Source: an uncultured Bacteroidales bacterium | GTDB taxonomy: Bacteria > Bacteroidota > Bacteroidia > Bacteroidales > Muribaculaceae | Direction of reading: 5' to 3' | DNA: 34,294 nucleotides | NCBI GenBank assembly: GCA_946412245.1 | Contig: CAMKGM010000034.1 | Location: forward strand, 1-34,294 | In this document: in pieces, positions 22,568 to 30,416 of the stretch | Numbering within the stretch: the stretch's first letter is position 1 | How the letters are laid out: each line of letters starts with the position of its first letter | Notes under the pieces: generated by a model | Seen by the model: only the letters and a program-made list of their open reading frames with translations | What the model was told of the DNA's origin: nothing | The model's database searches: none | Program-made: the position numbers and the translations under genes

Positions 22568-24016
22568 ATGAAGAACATTTATACACTGACTCTTGCCGCG
22601 CTTGCCGCTTGGAGCATGCAGGCTCGTGTGTATACATTCCAAGACCTTGCAGAATTTGAAAACTGTGGTGTGAGCCAGGTCGATGGCGCTTGGGTGATTG
22701 CACCCAACAGCGAAATGGGCAACAAGGACACCTTGAAATTTGACAACGGACAAGTGCTGCGCCTGAAGAGCAAAATACAGATTGCTGAAGGCAACACCTT
22801 GCAAGTGCTCAACAACGAGGTGGTGAAATTTGGCGACGGCATGCAGATTGAGGTGCTGGGCGACATTGACTTCGCTCCCGAGGACAATGCCACTTTCACA
22901 GCCACCGACGACGCAGTGGCATCGGCCAAAGGTTTCTTTGTGCACGGTGACAACTCGAGTGCAGTGGTCAAGAATGTACTGTTTGAATATGTGGGTCTGT
23001 CCTACGGCAGTTCGGCAGGCACCGGTTCGTTGACGATGAACAACTGCACCTTCGACAAGTACAACACCAAGAACGCCGGCGGCGCGGCACTCAACTTCTG
23101 CGCCCAGTGCGACGGCAATGTGGTGGAGAACTGCGTGTTCAGAGCCAGTCAGGTGAGCGCGATTGCCAACGGCTCCAACACCCCCGTGGGCATCGTCATC
23201 CGCAACAACGAGTTTGACAAGAACTCGACACAAAAGCGCAACCGTCCGCAGATAAACATGTCGGCAGGTGGCAATCACAAGATGATTATCGAGAACAACA
23301 ACGTGATAGGCATTGGCGAGGTGACGCTTGCCGGCGGCATCGCTGTGAGCAACCTGCTGGGCGGTGCTTCGAACGAGATTGTTGAAATTCGCAACAACCA
23401 TGTGGAGAACAACCGTTATGGCATCACCGCCACTGGCGGCATGGAGGTGCTCATTGAGGGCAACTACCTGCTGAACAACAACTTCGAGAGCAATCCCATG
23501 CAAGGCGGCAGCGGCATCAACGTCACCGACAACAATGGCAACGCCATTGTCTTGATTGTTGACAACCACATTGAAGGTCACTTTTGGGGTGTTACAATCA
23601 TTGGCGGCAAGGACATTAACTTGGGCAAGGTGAGTGAGGCGAAGGCCGGCGAATCGCGCCCGGGCAACAATGTGTTTATCAACAACGGCTGCGAAGGCCA
23701 ACTCTATGACCTGTATAACAACTCTGCCAACACCGTCTATGCCCAGGGCAACACCTGGAATGTGGAGGTGCAGGATGAAGAACACATCGAGCAGGTTGTG
23801 TTCCACCAAAACGACGACCCATCGCTGGGCGAGGTCATCTTCATACCCGCCAAGGCAGTTGTAAGTGTGAACGACGTGAACACCAGCAAACAGGTTGCCG
23901 GCGTGAAGTACTACAACCTGGCCGGTGTTGAAGGCGCTAAGCCCTTTGACGGCGTGAATGTGGTAGTCACCACCTACACCGACGGCACTAACGCCACTAC
24001 AAAGGTCATTAAATAA
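22568..24016 (+). CDS. secreted right-handed beta-helix protein
   Basis: The start at 22568 is chosen because it begins a signal peptide (MKNIYTLTLAALAAWSMQA) and lies after the -7 box; an upstream in-frame ATG falls inside the promoter. 482 residues. The middle is a parallel beta-helix built from Asn-rich turns: 'GSLTMNNCTFDKYN', 'NVVENCVFRASQ', 'GIVIRNNEFDKN', 'MIIENNNVIG', 'EIVEIRNNHVENNRYG', 'VLIEGNYLLNNNF' and 'VLIVDNHIEGHFWG'. Such folds occur in polysaccharide lyases and adhesins, but no catalytic signature is clear. The C-terminal ~40 residues ('VKYYNLAGVEGAKPFDGVNV' and on to 'TTKVIK') resemble a tail seen on many secreted Bacteroidales proteins. The large antisense ORF is a shadow. 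Confidence 0.8.
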   Translation: MKNIYTLTLAALAAWSMQARVYTFQDLAEFENCGVSQVDGAWVIAPNSEMGNKDTLKFDNGQVLRLKSKIQIAEGNTLQVLNNEVVKFGDGMQIEVLGDIDFAPEDNATFTATDDAVASAKGFFVHGDNSSAVVKNVLFEYVGLSYGSSAGTGSLTMNNCTFDKYNTKNAGGAALNFCAQCDGNVVENCVFRASQVSAIANGSNTPVGIVIRNNEFDKNSTQKRNRPQINMSAGGNHKMIIENNNVIGIGEVTLAGGIAVSNLLGGASNEIVEIRNNHVENNRYGITATGGMEVLIEGNYLLNNNFESNPMQGGSGINVTDNNGNAIVLIVDNHIEGHFWGVTIIGGKDINLGKVSEAKAGESRPGNNVFINNGCEGQLYDLYNNSANTVYAQGNTWNVEVQDEEHIEQVVFHQNDDPSLGEVIFIPAKAVVSVNDVNTSKQVAGVKYYNLAGVEGAKPFDGVNVVVTTYTDGTNATTKVIK

Positions 24017-24091
24017 ACATTTTGCCTTGAAAAGGGAGAGGTGGGGCTGTTGGTGACTCGCCTCACCCTAAACTCAAAAACCTATTGAGAG

Positions 24092-25606
24092 ATGATGAAC
24101 TTTACACCTCTTGCCCGCAAGCACTTCATTGACCGACTGCACACACAGTTGCGTTACAAAGACTATGCCGACAGCATTCAGCAAGGCGAACTGGTGAAAC
24201 TCATTGAGCGCGCTGCCCTCACTGAGATTGGACGAAAGTACAATTTCTCGCGCGTGCGCACCTACAAGCAGTTTGCCACGACCGTACCGCTGTATCGCTA
24301 CGAGGACCTCCGTCCGCAAATCATGCGCATGGTGAACGGCGAGAAAGATGTGCTGTGGCCCGGACGCACCTTTCACTTCGCACAGTCTTCAGGCACAAGC
24401 GACGGCAAGAGCAAGTACATTCCCATTACCACCACATCGCTGCGCAAGAACCACTATCAAGGCGCCAGCGATGTGGTTTCTCACTATCTCAACCTCAACC
24501 CCGAGAGTCGCATTTTCTCGGGTAAAGGGCTGATTTTAGGCGGCAGTTTCGCCAATGAACTGAGGCTCAAACCCGGCACCCGCGTGGGCGACCTGTCGGC
24601 TACCCTCATCAACAACATCAACCCGCTGGTAAATCTCTTCAGAGTGCCCGGCAAGCGCATCGCACTCATGGAAGACTGGAGCGAGAAGCTGCCCGCCATC
24701 GTTGAGGCCAGTATGGACCAAAATGTCACCAACCTCTCAGGCGTTCCCTCATGGTTCCTCACAGTGCTCAAGGAGGTGCTCAAGCGCAAGGGAGCCGGTT
24801 GCATTCACGAGGTGTGGCCCAATCTGGAAGTATTCTTCCACGGGGGTATCGCCTTTGCGCCTTATCGCGAGCAATATGAGAAGATTTGCGACATGAGCAA
24901 GATGCACTTCCAGGACACCTACAACGCCAGCGAAGGCTTCTTTGCCGTGCAGAGCGACTGGGACTCCACCGCCATGCTCCTGCTGCTCGATGTGGGCATC
25001 TTCTACGAGTTTATACCGCTCAGCGAAACACTTAGCGAAACGCCCGATGTGTTGCCCGTTTGGGAAATTGAGGCGGGAAAGACCTACGAACTGGTCATTA
25101 CGGCTTGCAACGGTCTGTGGCGCTACCGCATTGGCGACACGGTCACCATTGAGCAGACGCATCCCGTCAAAATCAAAATTGCCGGTCGCACCAAGAGTTT
25201 CATCAATGCCTTTGGCGAAGAACTCATGGTCCACAATGCCGACGACGCCATCACGGCAGCATCGGCCGCTACCGGAGCTCAGGTGCTCAACTACACCGCC
25301 GCGCCCGTCTATGCCGGCGACAGCAACCACGGATGCCACCAGTGGCTCATTGAATTTGCCGCTCCGCCGGCCGACCCCGACGCTTTCATGCGCATTCTCG
25401 ACGAGCAACTGCAGCAAGTGAACAGCGACTATGCCGCCAAGCGAGCCGGAAGCATCTTCCTTGACCCGCCTACCCTCACCATCGCCGCCACAGGACTCTT
25501 TGACCGATGGCTCGGCTCCACAGGAAAACTGGGCGGACAGCGCAAAATTCCCCGCTTGAGCAACAACCGCGACATCATTGACGATATGCTTTCTTTTAAC
25601 CACTGA
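24092..25606 (+). CDS. GH3 auxin-responsive promoter family protein (acyl-adenylate-forming enzyme)
   Basis: 504 residues. Plant GH3 enzymes activate a carboxylic acid as its adenylate and join it to an amino acid. Bacterial members share the fold but have no assigned substrate. Visible features are 'FHFAQSSGTSDGKSKYIP' (the P-loop-like ATP motif), 'FHGGIAFAPYREQYEKI', 'QDTYNASEGFFAVQSDWD', and 'LWRYRIGDTVTI' followed by 'KIKIAGRTKSFINAFGEELM' (second ATP motif and hinge). Two ATGs stand side by side at the start. It lies 75 bases after the beta-helix gene and 14 before a small membrane protein, so it may head a short operon with it and the phosphotransferase. Confidence 0.88.
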   Translation: MMNFTPLARKHFIDRLHTQLRYKDYADSIQQGELVKLIERAALTEIGRKYNFSRVRTYKQFATTVPLYRYEDLRPQIMRMVNGEKDVLWPGRTFHFAQSSGTSDGKSKYIPITTTSLRKNHYQGASDVVSHYLNLNPESRIFSGKGLILGGSFANELRLKPGTRVGDLSATLINNINPLVNLFRVPGKRIALMEDWSEKLPAIVEASMDQNVTNLSGVPSWFLTVLKEVLKRKGAGCIHEVWPNLEVFFHGGIAFAPYREQYEKICDMSKMHFQDTYNASEGFFAVQSDWDSTAMLLLLDVGIFYEFIPLSETLSETPDVLPVWEIEAGKTYELVITACNGLWRYRIGDTVTIEQTHPVKIKIAGRTKSFINAFGEELMVHNADDAITAASAATGAQVLNYTAAPVYAGDSNHGCHQWLIEFAAPPADPDAFMRILDEQLQQVNSDYAAKRAGSIFLDPPTLTIAATGLFDRWLGSTGKLGGQRKIPRLSNNRDIIDDMLSFNH

Positions 25607-25620
25607 ACACGCACAAGGCT

Positions 25621-25905
25621 ATGAAACTTCTCGACGACTTCAACAAACTCTCTCCGCACGGCTTTAAAATCGTAGTTTTCATCTCTTTGCTACCCGTGCT
25701 GCTTTGGCCGCTCTTGATGGTCAACGCCAGCCAACTGCAATCGTCAACACAACGATTTCTCATGCTCGCCATGCCCGTCTACGCCCTGGCATCGGGCTAT
25801 CTGGCTCACCGCTGTTACGATGAACGCCCCTACGTGTCATGGGTGATATTGGCCGTGCTGTGGCTCTCCTACATAGCCTTCACCCTCATGGTTTGCGTGC
25901 ATTAA
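25621..25905 (+). CDS. small membrane protein of unknown function
   Basis: 94 residues with three likely helices ('IVVFISLLPVLLWPLLMV', 'FLMLAMPVYALASGYLAH', 'VSWVILAVLWLSYIAFTLMV'). No family is recognised. It starts 14 bases after GH3 and ends 32 before the LTA-synthase-like gene, and all three face the same way, so it probably belongs to that unit. Confidence 0.7.
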   Translation: MKLLDDFNKLSPHGFKIVVFISLLPVLLWPLLMVNASQLQSSTQRFLMLAMPVYALASGYLAHRCYDERPYVSWVILAVLWLSYIAFTLMVCVH

Positions 25906-25937
25906 CCCCATAGTTCCGATAAAATCTATTTCATATC

Positions 25938-27941
25938 ATGATCTCACTGAAAGATTGCTTCTCTAAGATACGTCACATCGTCACTTCGACCATCGCGGCG
26001 CCGTTGCTCGCCCTTTTGTGTAACCTGGCTCTCGCCTATTTCGTCTATTTTGCGTGCCGCATCATCTTCCTGCTGGTCAACTACAGTTTCTTCAGCGACA
26101 ATCTTTCAGCCGGGCACCTATGGCAACTGCTTCGCGGCGGCTTCTTGTTCGACACCTCTGCCATCATGTACACCCTCTCGCTGTACATTGTCATGATGCT
26201 CTTCCCGCTTCACTTCAAGGAAACTGCTTGGTATCAGAAACTTTGCAAGTGGGTATTCGTTGTTGTCAATACCATCGCCATCGTGATGAACCTGTGCGAT
26301 ACGGTCTATTTCCAGTACACGTCACGACGCACCACCAGCGCGGTCTTCTCTGAATTCAAGAACGAGAACAACCTGTTGGGAATCTTCGGCACCGAGACAC
26401 TACGGCACTGGTACCTCGTCATTGCGGCTGCAGTGCTCGTTTTCATTCTTTGGAAATGCTACGTCAGGCCCAAGCTCAACCGCCATAGGTTGAATTGGCT
26501 CAAATACGACCTTGCGTGCCTCGCCGGCCTGCTGCTGATGGTGGGCCTGATGATAGGCGGCATGCGCGGCGGGTTCACTACCGCGGTCAGACCCATCACC
26601 GTGAGCAACGCCAGCAAATATGCCGACCGCCCCATTGAGGCCGCAATTGTGCTCAACACTCCGTTCTCCATGCTGCGCACGCTGGGCAAGAATGTGTTTA
26701 ACGAACCCAAATATTTCACTAACGAGCATGAGATGCAGGCGCTATTCTCGCCCATTCATCTGCCCGACTCTGCCGCCACGCCCAACAACAAGAATGTGGT
26801 CATCATCATCATTGAGAGTTTCGGTAAAGAATATATAGGCGCGCTCAACCACAAAAACATTGGCCCCAACTACAAGGGATACACGCCTTTCACCGACTCG
26901 TTGCTCAATCACTCGCTCACCTTTGAGTACTCGTTTGCCAACGGACGCAAGAGCATCGATGCAATGCCCAGCGTCCTCTCGTCCATCCCCATGATGATTG
27001 AGCCGTTCATCCTCACACCGGCATCTATGAACGACCTGACGGGCATCGCCAAGATGCTGGCCGGCAAGGGCTATCATACCGCATTCTTCCACGGCGCGCA
27101 AAATGGTTCCATGGGATTCGATGCCTTCGCCCACGCCACAGGTTATAAGGAATACTACGGGCGCACCGAATTCAATGCCGACCCCAACTTCAACGGCGAC
27201 AAGGACTTTGACGGCACCTGGGCCATTTGGGACGAACCCTTCCTACAATTCATGGAGCAGCGCATCAACACGTTCAAGCAGCCTTTTGTAGCCACAGTGT
27301 TCACCGCCTCGTCGCACAATCCGTTCAAGGTCCCCGAACAATATGCCGACATCTATAAGGAAGAGGGAGGGAATCCCATGCACAAATGCATACGCTACAC
27401 TGACATGGCGCTGCAACGCTTCTTTGACAAGGCCAAACACGAACCCTGGTATCAGAATACCGTTTTTGTGATTGTCGCCGACCATACTAATCAAACCACA
27501 CACGACTTTTACAAGACCGATCAGGGGCTCTACTCCATTCCCATCATCTTCTTCGCTCCCGACGGGTCACTCACGCCGGGTCTCAACTCCGATGCCATCG
27601 CGCAGCAAAGCGACATCATGCCCACGTTGCTGCACATTGTGGGCTATGACCGGCCTTATCTCGCCTTTGGTTGCGACCTACTATCCACGCCACCTGAACA
27701 AACTTGGGCTTTCAACTACAACAACGGAATCTACCAGTTCTTCAAGGGCAACTGGATGATGCTCTTTGACGGCGAGCGCGTCAAGGCGATGTATCGCTTC
27801 AAGACCGACCCCTTACTCAAGCAGAACATGGTGGGCAAGGTGCCTCAACAGAAGGCCATGGAGCAACAACTCAAGTCACTCATCCAGCAGTACATGCACC
27901 GCATGAGCAACAACCAGCTCATCTACACTCCAGCCAACTAA
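25938..27941 (+). CDS. LTA synthase family / sulfatase-fold phosphotransferase
   Basis: 667 residues. About five membrane helices occupy residues 1-210 (for example 'LALLCNLALAYFVYFACRII' and 'YLVIAAAVLVFILWKC'). The extracellular alkaline phosphatase/sulfatase-fold domain follows from about residue 285: 'NVVIIIIESFGKEYIG' supplies metal ligands, 'FANGRKSIDAMPSVLSSIP' carries the presumed Ser/Thr nucleophile, and 'FVIVADHTNQT' holds later Asp/His ligands. Relatives move phosphoglycerol or phosphoethanolamine from phospholipids to glycans or lipids outside the inner membrane. As this is a diderm organism without teichoic acid, the likely acceptor is an envelope glycan or lipid; that is inference. 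Confidence 0.9.
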   Translation: MISLKDCFSKIRHIVTSTIAAPLLALLCNLALAYFVYFACRIIFLLVNYSFFSDNLSAGHLWQLLRGGFLFDTSAIMYTLSLYIVMMLFPLHFKETAWYQKLCKWVFVVVNTIAIVMNLCDTVYFQYTSRRTTSAVFSEFKNENNLLGIFGTETLRHWYLVIAAAVLVFILWKCYVRPKLNRHRLNWLKYDLACLAGLLLMVGLMIGGMRGGFTTAVRPITVSNASKYADRPIEAAIVLNTPFSMLRTLGKNVFNEPKYFTNEHEMQALFSPIHLPDSAATPNNKNVVIIIIESFGKEYIGALNHKNIGPNYKGYTPFTDSLLNHSLTFEYSFANGRKSIDAMPSVLSSIPMMIEPFILTPASMNDLTGIAKMLAGKGYHTAFFHGAQNGSMGFDAFAHATGYKEYYGRTEFNADPNFNGDKDFDGTWAIWDEPFLQFMEQRINTFKQPFVATVFTASSHNPFKVPEQYADIYKEEGGNPMHKCIRYTDMALQRFFDKAKHEPWYQNTVFVIVADHTNQTTHDFYKTDQGLYSIPIIFFAPDGSLTPGLNSDAIAQQSDIMPTLLHIVGYDRPYLAFGCDLLSTPPEQTWAFNYNNGIYQFFKGNWMMLFDGERVKAMYRFKTDPLLKQNMVGKVPQQKAMEQQLKSLIQQYMHRMSNNQLIYTPAN

Positions 27942-27989
27942 AATCTGATAACTGATAACGGATATAGGATAACTGACAACCGAACTTAC

Positions 27990-28012
27990 GTCTCTTATTT
28001 TTCCTAAGAGAC
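27990..28012 (+). terminator. hairpin after the LTA-synthase-like gene
   Basis: GTCTCTTA (27990-27997) and TAAGAGAC (28005-28012) form an 8-bp stem with a 7-base T/C loop, 49 bases past the stop. No T tract follows, so termination is only possible. The bases before it (27945-27980) contain loose repeats of GATAACTGA. Confidence 0.4.
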
Positions 28013-28100
28013 AGCATCTTATACCCTCGTCTACTAAACTGTGTGGTTGCTATAGCATCCGCATCGCCTCTGCTTTATCTTTGCCACACACCCACGCTCA

Positions 28101-28197
28101 TTGAACCGCGAAGCGCTCGAGGAAGTTTTGCAGCAAGAGTCGGCCGCCAGGCCGGTGTGCGGTTCGCGAAGCGAAGCAAAACCTTCCTCACCTCCTT
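28101..28197 (+). ncRNA. structured RNA, copy 2 (orphan)
   Basis: GAGGAAGTTTTGC (28119-28131) pairs with GCAAAACCTTCCTC (28176-28189) over 13 bp with a single bulged C. Inside are hairpin CGGCC-GCCA-GGCCG (28141-28154), the core GTGTGCGGTTCGCG (28155-28168) and hairpin TTCGC-GAA-GCGAA (28163-28175). Upstream are CGAAGCG (28109-28115) and CTCGA (28116-28120), and the 3' edge is CACCTCCTT. The same words in the same order occur at 861-1001, while the helix sequences differ, as expected for a conserved RNA. GAACCGC (28103-28109) can also pair with GCGGTTC (28159-28165), forming a pseudoknot. A -7 match TATCTTTG lies at 28076-28083 but without a -33 box. Unlike copy 1, no plus-strand gene follows. 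The remaining sequence between 28200 and 28416 shows no credible gene. Confidence 0.6.
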
Positions 28198-28360
28198 CCC
28201 ATCCCTCGATCTTTGACATCCTTCCCATATTCTTTAATCGCACGAAAGTACACAAAACCGCAACGAACGCGGTACAATCATCATCGCCGCCCTGTACGGT
28301 CGTTACCTGTGACGACCCTACAACGACACACCATGTCAACCAACAAATTCTACTTTTTCC

Positions 28361-28387
28361 CACATTTCCCACATTTCCCACATTTCC
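28361..28387. repeat. 9-bp tandem repeat, three units
   Basis: CACATTTCC is repeated three times without change (28361-28369, 28370-28378, 28379-28387), with a partial unit TTTTTCC before it. It lies in the non-coding stretch 30 bases from the end of the lipoprotein gene. Confidence 0.85.
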
Positions 28388-28416
28388 CAAAAGATTCACC
28401 TTTCCCGGTTTTCTCA

Positions 28417-28860
28417 TCAATACTGTTTCACGAGCCAGTAGCGCAGAGCGGTCTCATCAGGGCGGCCTGCATGTGACAGAATCACACGGTCAGCACCCGA
28501 TTCCTCAATCGTGAACACATTGTCACGCTCTATGCCCGGCATGGTACAGACAAACTGGTCATCATCAGGAAAATACACATGGAGCAAGCCTTCAGACTTG
28601 TCATCCCACATTCCGAATGACTGCTCGAAATTATGTAGGCTATCAGTAGCCACCACGCGCACCACACCACTCTGGAACTGCATGAAGTGGTGCCCCTCAT
28701 AACCCTGCACGGGCTCGCCGTCGACCACGCGTGCAATCTTCGACACATGCCATGTACCGAACCAGATGCCTATGTCGCCATTATTGTGCGTGCAGGCACT
28801 CAGCAGCACAGTTGCCACAAATCCCAAAACGATATATTTCAAGAATCTTCCTTTTTTCAT
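28417..28860 (-). CDS. lipoprotein with a lipocalin-like domain
   Basis: 147 residues. A lipoprotein signal peptide (MKKGRFLKYIVLGFVATVLL, then SAC with Cys at residue 23) precedes a short domain: 'IGIWFGTWHVSKIARVVDGE', 'HFMQFQSGVVRVV', 'SFGMWDDKSEGLLHVYF', ending 'ALRYWLVKQY'. The opening Trp-containing strand and overall length resemble the small lipocalin-like lipoproteins of Bacteroidales, which often bear DUF numbers; I am not certain which. The ATG overlaps the stop of the Wzi gene by 4 bases, so translation is coupled. Probably anchored in the outer membrane and working with that protein; ligand unknown. Confidence 0.75.
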   Translation of the reverse strand: MKKGRFLKYIVLGFVATVLLSACTHNNGDIGIWFGTWHVSKIARVVDGEPVQGYEGHHFMQFQSGVVRVVATDSLHNFEQSFGMWDDKSEGLLHVYFPDDDQFVCTMPGIERDNVFTIEESGADRVILSHAGRPDETALRYWLVKQY

Positions 28861-30392
28861 CTTCCTATTGTAAAATTACCATGATAAGTCAGGGACAGCA
28901 ATGCCCCGAAATTGTTGCCGTAGAGCGTGCCGCGATCCACTCCCACTTGCGCCGTGAGCGAAAGCCCCGGCACAGCCACTGGGCGATAAATCACCTCGGC
29001 AAAGATGGAGGTGCCGGTCAGTGGTTTGGGACGAGGCAAGAAGGGTGTGCCCCACGTCTTGCGGAACGAGAGCATAGCCCTGTATTCCAGCGGCGCGATG
29101 ATGTTGCCCGTCAACGCCATGTGGAAACCGCGCATCATGTTGTCAGTGTAACGCAGATAACCGTCGGTGTTGTATAGCGGTGACTTTACAAACGGCGAAC
29201 CTACACTCATGCCGCGTATCTGGTAGCCGTTATAGGTGTAGTTATTATAGTAGTCATCGTTGCCCGTGGCCTGCTTGGTGATGGCCGTGCCCTCAAAGTC
29301 CTTCGGTGCCCAGTGGATGGGGCCGCTCTGATTCGTCAAGTCCAAATACTCCACCACAGCAGCATTAATGATGCCTTTGTGTGGACTACGATACTCTATG
29401 CCCCACAACCCGTCGAAGCCATTAAGCATGCCAATGCCCGAACCATCTTCCCAAATGCGCTGGTGGTAGCCGCGCACCATGTGACCCGATGGCAAGCGAT
29501 AGCGCAAGGCTATATCCCAACTGCCCAGATGATTACCCTCCACAAACTTGTCGCCCGGATTGCTACCGCCACTACCGGCTATGATGGTGCGGAAAAACGC
29601 CTTTAGATCGGCAGGCATCTTCATCGTGCTCACAAGCACACCGTTAGAGTAAGTGCTCATGCTACCGGCAAACTGGCACGCGGCCTGTGCTCCGATGCTG
29701 AACATCACGGGTTGCGAAGGTTTTGTACGCAATTGGAACTGCTTGTAGTGTAGCCACAAGCCGGCCGACACAAAGTGATTATAGTAGTTGTAGTGGTTCT
29801 CCATCCACTTGCCGTCGCCGGGTTTGTAGTACCCCACCTTGCCTTGTATTTGAAGCCATCCCTTGGTGAACGGGAAATTCTGAAAATTCACAAATCCCAA
29901 TTCAAAACCTATGGGGGGACGTGCGTTGCCGCTCATAATCAGGTCACCGCTCGACAGCCGATTGTCTACCAACACTGACTCCGGTGCTTTCGCTCCCAGC
30001 GTCGCCAGCACGCCACGGTATTTCACTTGAGCATAAATCTGCTGTGCCCAAGCGCGCGACGGATGTCGCGACACGGGGTTGAAGTGTTGCGTTTCAGGGT
30101 CGTAGCGGTCATACTCCGCGCTTGAGGCAAACCCGGTCCACAACTCGGCTCCAAAACCATAGCTGAAGCGTCGCGTGGTATCCAACTCATGCCATAACGC
30201 ACCATGTGCCATGAACGACTTTGACTGCGTGATGGTGCCACCGCGGTTCGATGCTATATAATAAGGTGCGAATTGCCCTGAACTTGCGTTGACAGTCACA
30301 CCGGCTTCATAGTCCACGTCCACTTGCGCCATGAGCAACAGCGGGGTGAGCAATACCATCAACAATAAGTGTGTTTTCATGCTTCTCATCAT
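28857..30392 (-). CDS. capsule assembly Wzi family outer-membrane protein
   Basis: 511 residues with a signal peptide (residues 1-~22, '...LLLMVLLTPLLLMAQ'). The rest alternates polar and aromatic residues as in an outer-membrane beta-barrel: 'FSYGFGAELWTGFASS', 'WAQQIYAQVKYRGVLATLGA', 'FVSAGLWLHYKQFQL' and 'SLTYHGNFTIGR' at the C-terminus. E. coli Wzi is an 18-stranded barrel that binds capsule at the cell surface; the Bacteroidota family is related but broader. The ATG at 30392 has an AAGGAG Shine-Dalgarno 10 bases upstream, unusual for this phylum, and is preferred over the Met at residue 5. It starts 24 bases after glsB ends and overlaps the lipoprotein gene. Confidence 0.88.
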   Translation of the reverse strand: MMRSMKTHLLLMVLLTPLLLMAQVDVDYEAGVTVNASSGQFAPYYIASNRGGTITQSKSFMAHGALWHELDTTRRFSYGFGAELWTGFASSAEYDRYDPETQHFNPVSRHPSRAWAQQIYAQVKYRGVLATLGAKAPESVLVDNRLSSGDLIMSGNARPPIGFELGFVNFQNFPFTKGWLQIQGKVGYYKPGDGKWMENHYNYYNHFVSAGLWLHYKQFQLRTKPSQPVMFSIGAQAACQFAGSMSTYSNGVLVSTMKMPADLKAFFRTIIAGSGGSNPGDKFVEGNHLGSWDIALRYRLPSGHMVRGYHQRIWEDGSGIGMLNGFDGLWGIEYRSPHKGIINAAVVEYLDLTNQSGPIHWAPKDFEGTAITKQATGNDDYYNNYTYNGYQIRGMSVGSPFVKSPLYNTDGYLRYTDNMMRGFHMALTGNIIAPLEYRAMLSFRKTWGTPFLPRPKPLTGTSIFAEVIYRPVAVPGLSLTAQVGVDRGTLYGNNFGALLSLTYHGNFTIGR

Positions 30393-30416
30393 TCTATCTC
30401 GCTCCTTTTCCAGTTT

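Noticed and set aside
22559-23809. 416-codon minus-strand ORF opposite the beta-helix gene
   Set aside because: It mirrors a well-supported secreted protein with promoter and signal peptide; its own sequence is His/Val-rich and low in normal protein features. Shadow of codon bias.
24033-24069. Hairpin between the beta-helix gene and GH3
   Set aside because: AGGGAGAGG and CCTCACCCT pair with one mismatch and a 19-base loop but no T run follows; too weak to call a terminator.
28361-28387. Short tandem repeat as a CRISPR array
   Set aside because: Units of 9 bp without spacers; no cas genes anywhere in the window.
28101-28514. 137-codon plus-strand ORF over the second structured RNA
   Set aside because: Composition is unlike a protein, it crosses the RNA helices and the 9-bp repeat, and it overlaps the lipoprotein gene end.
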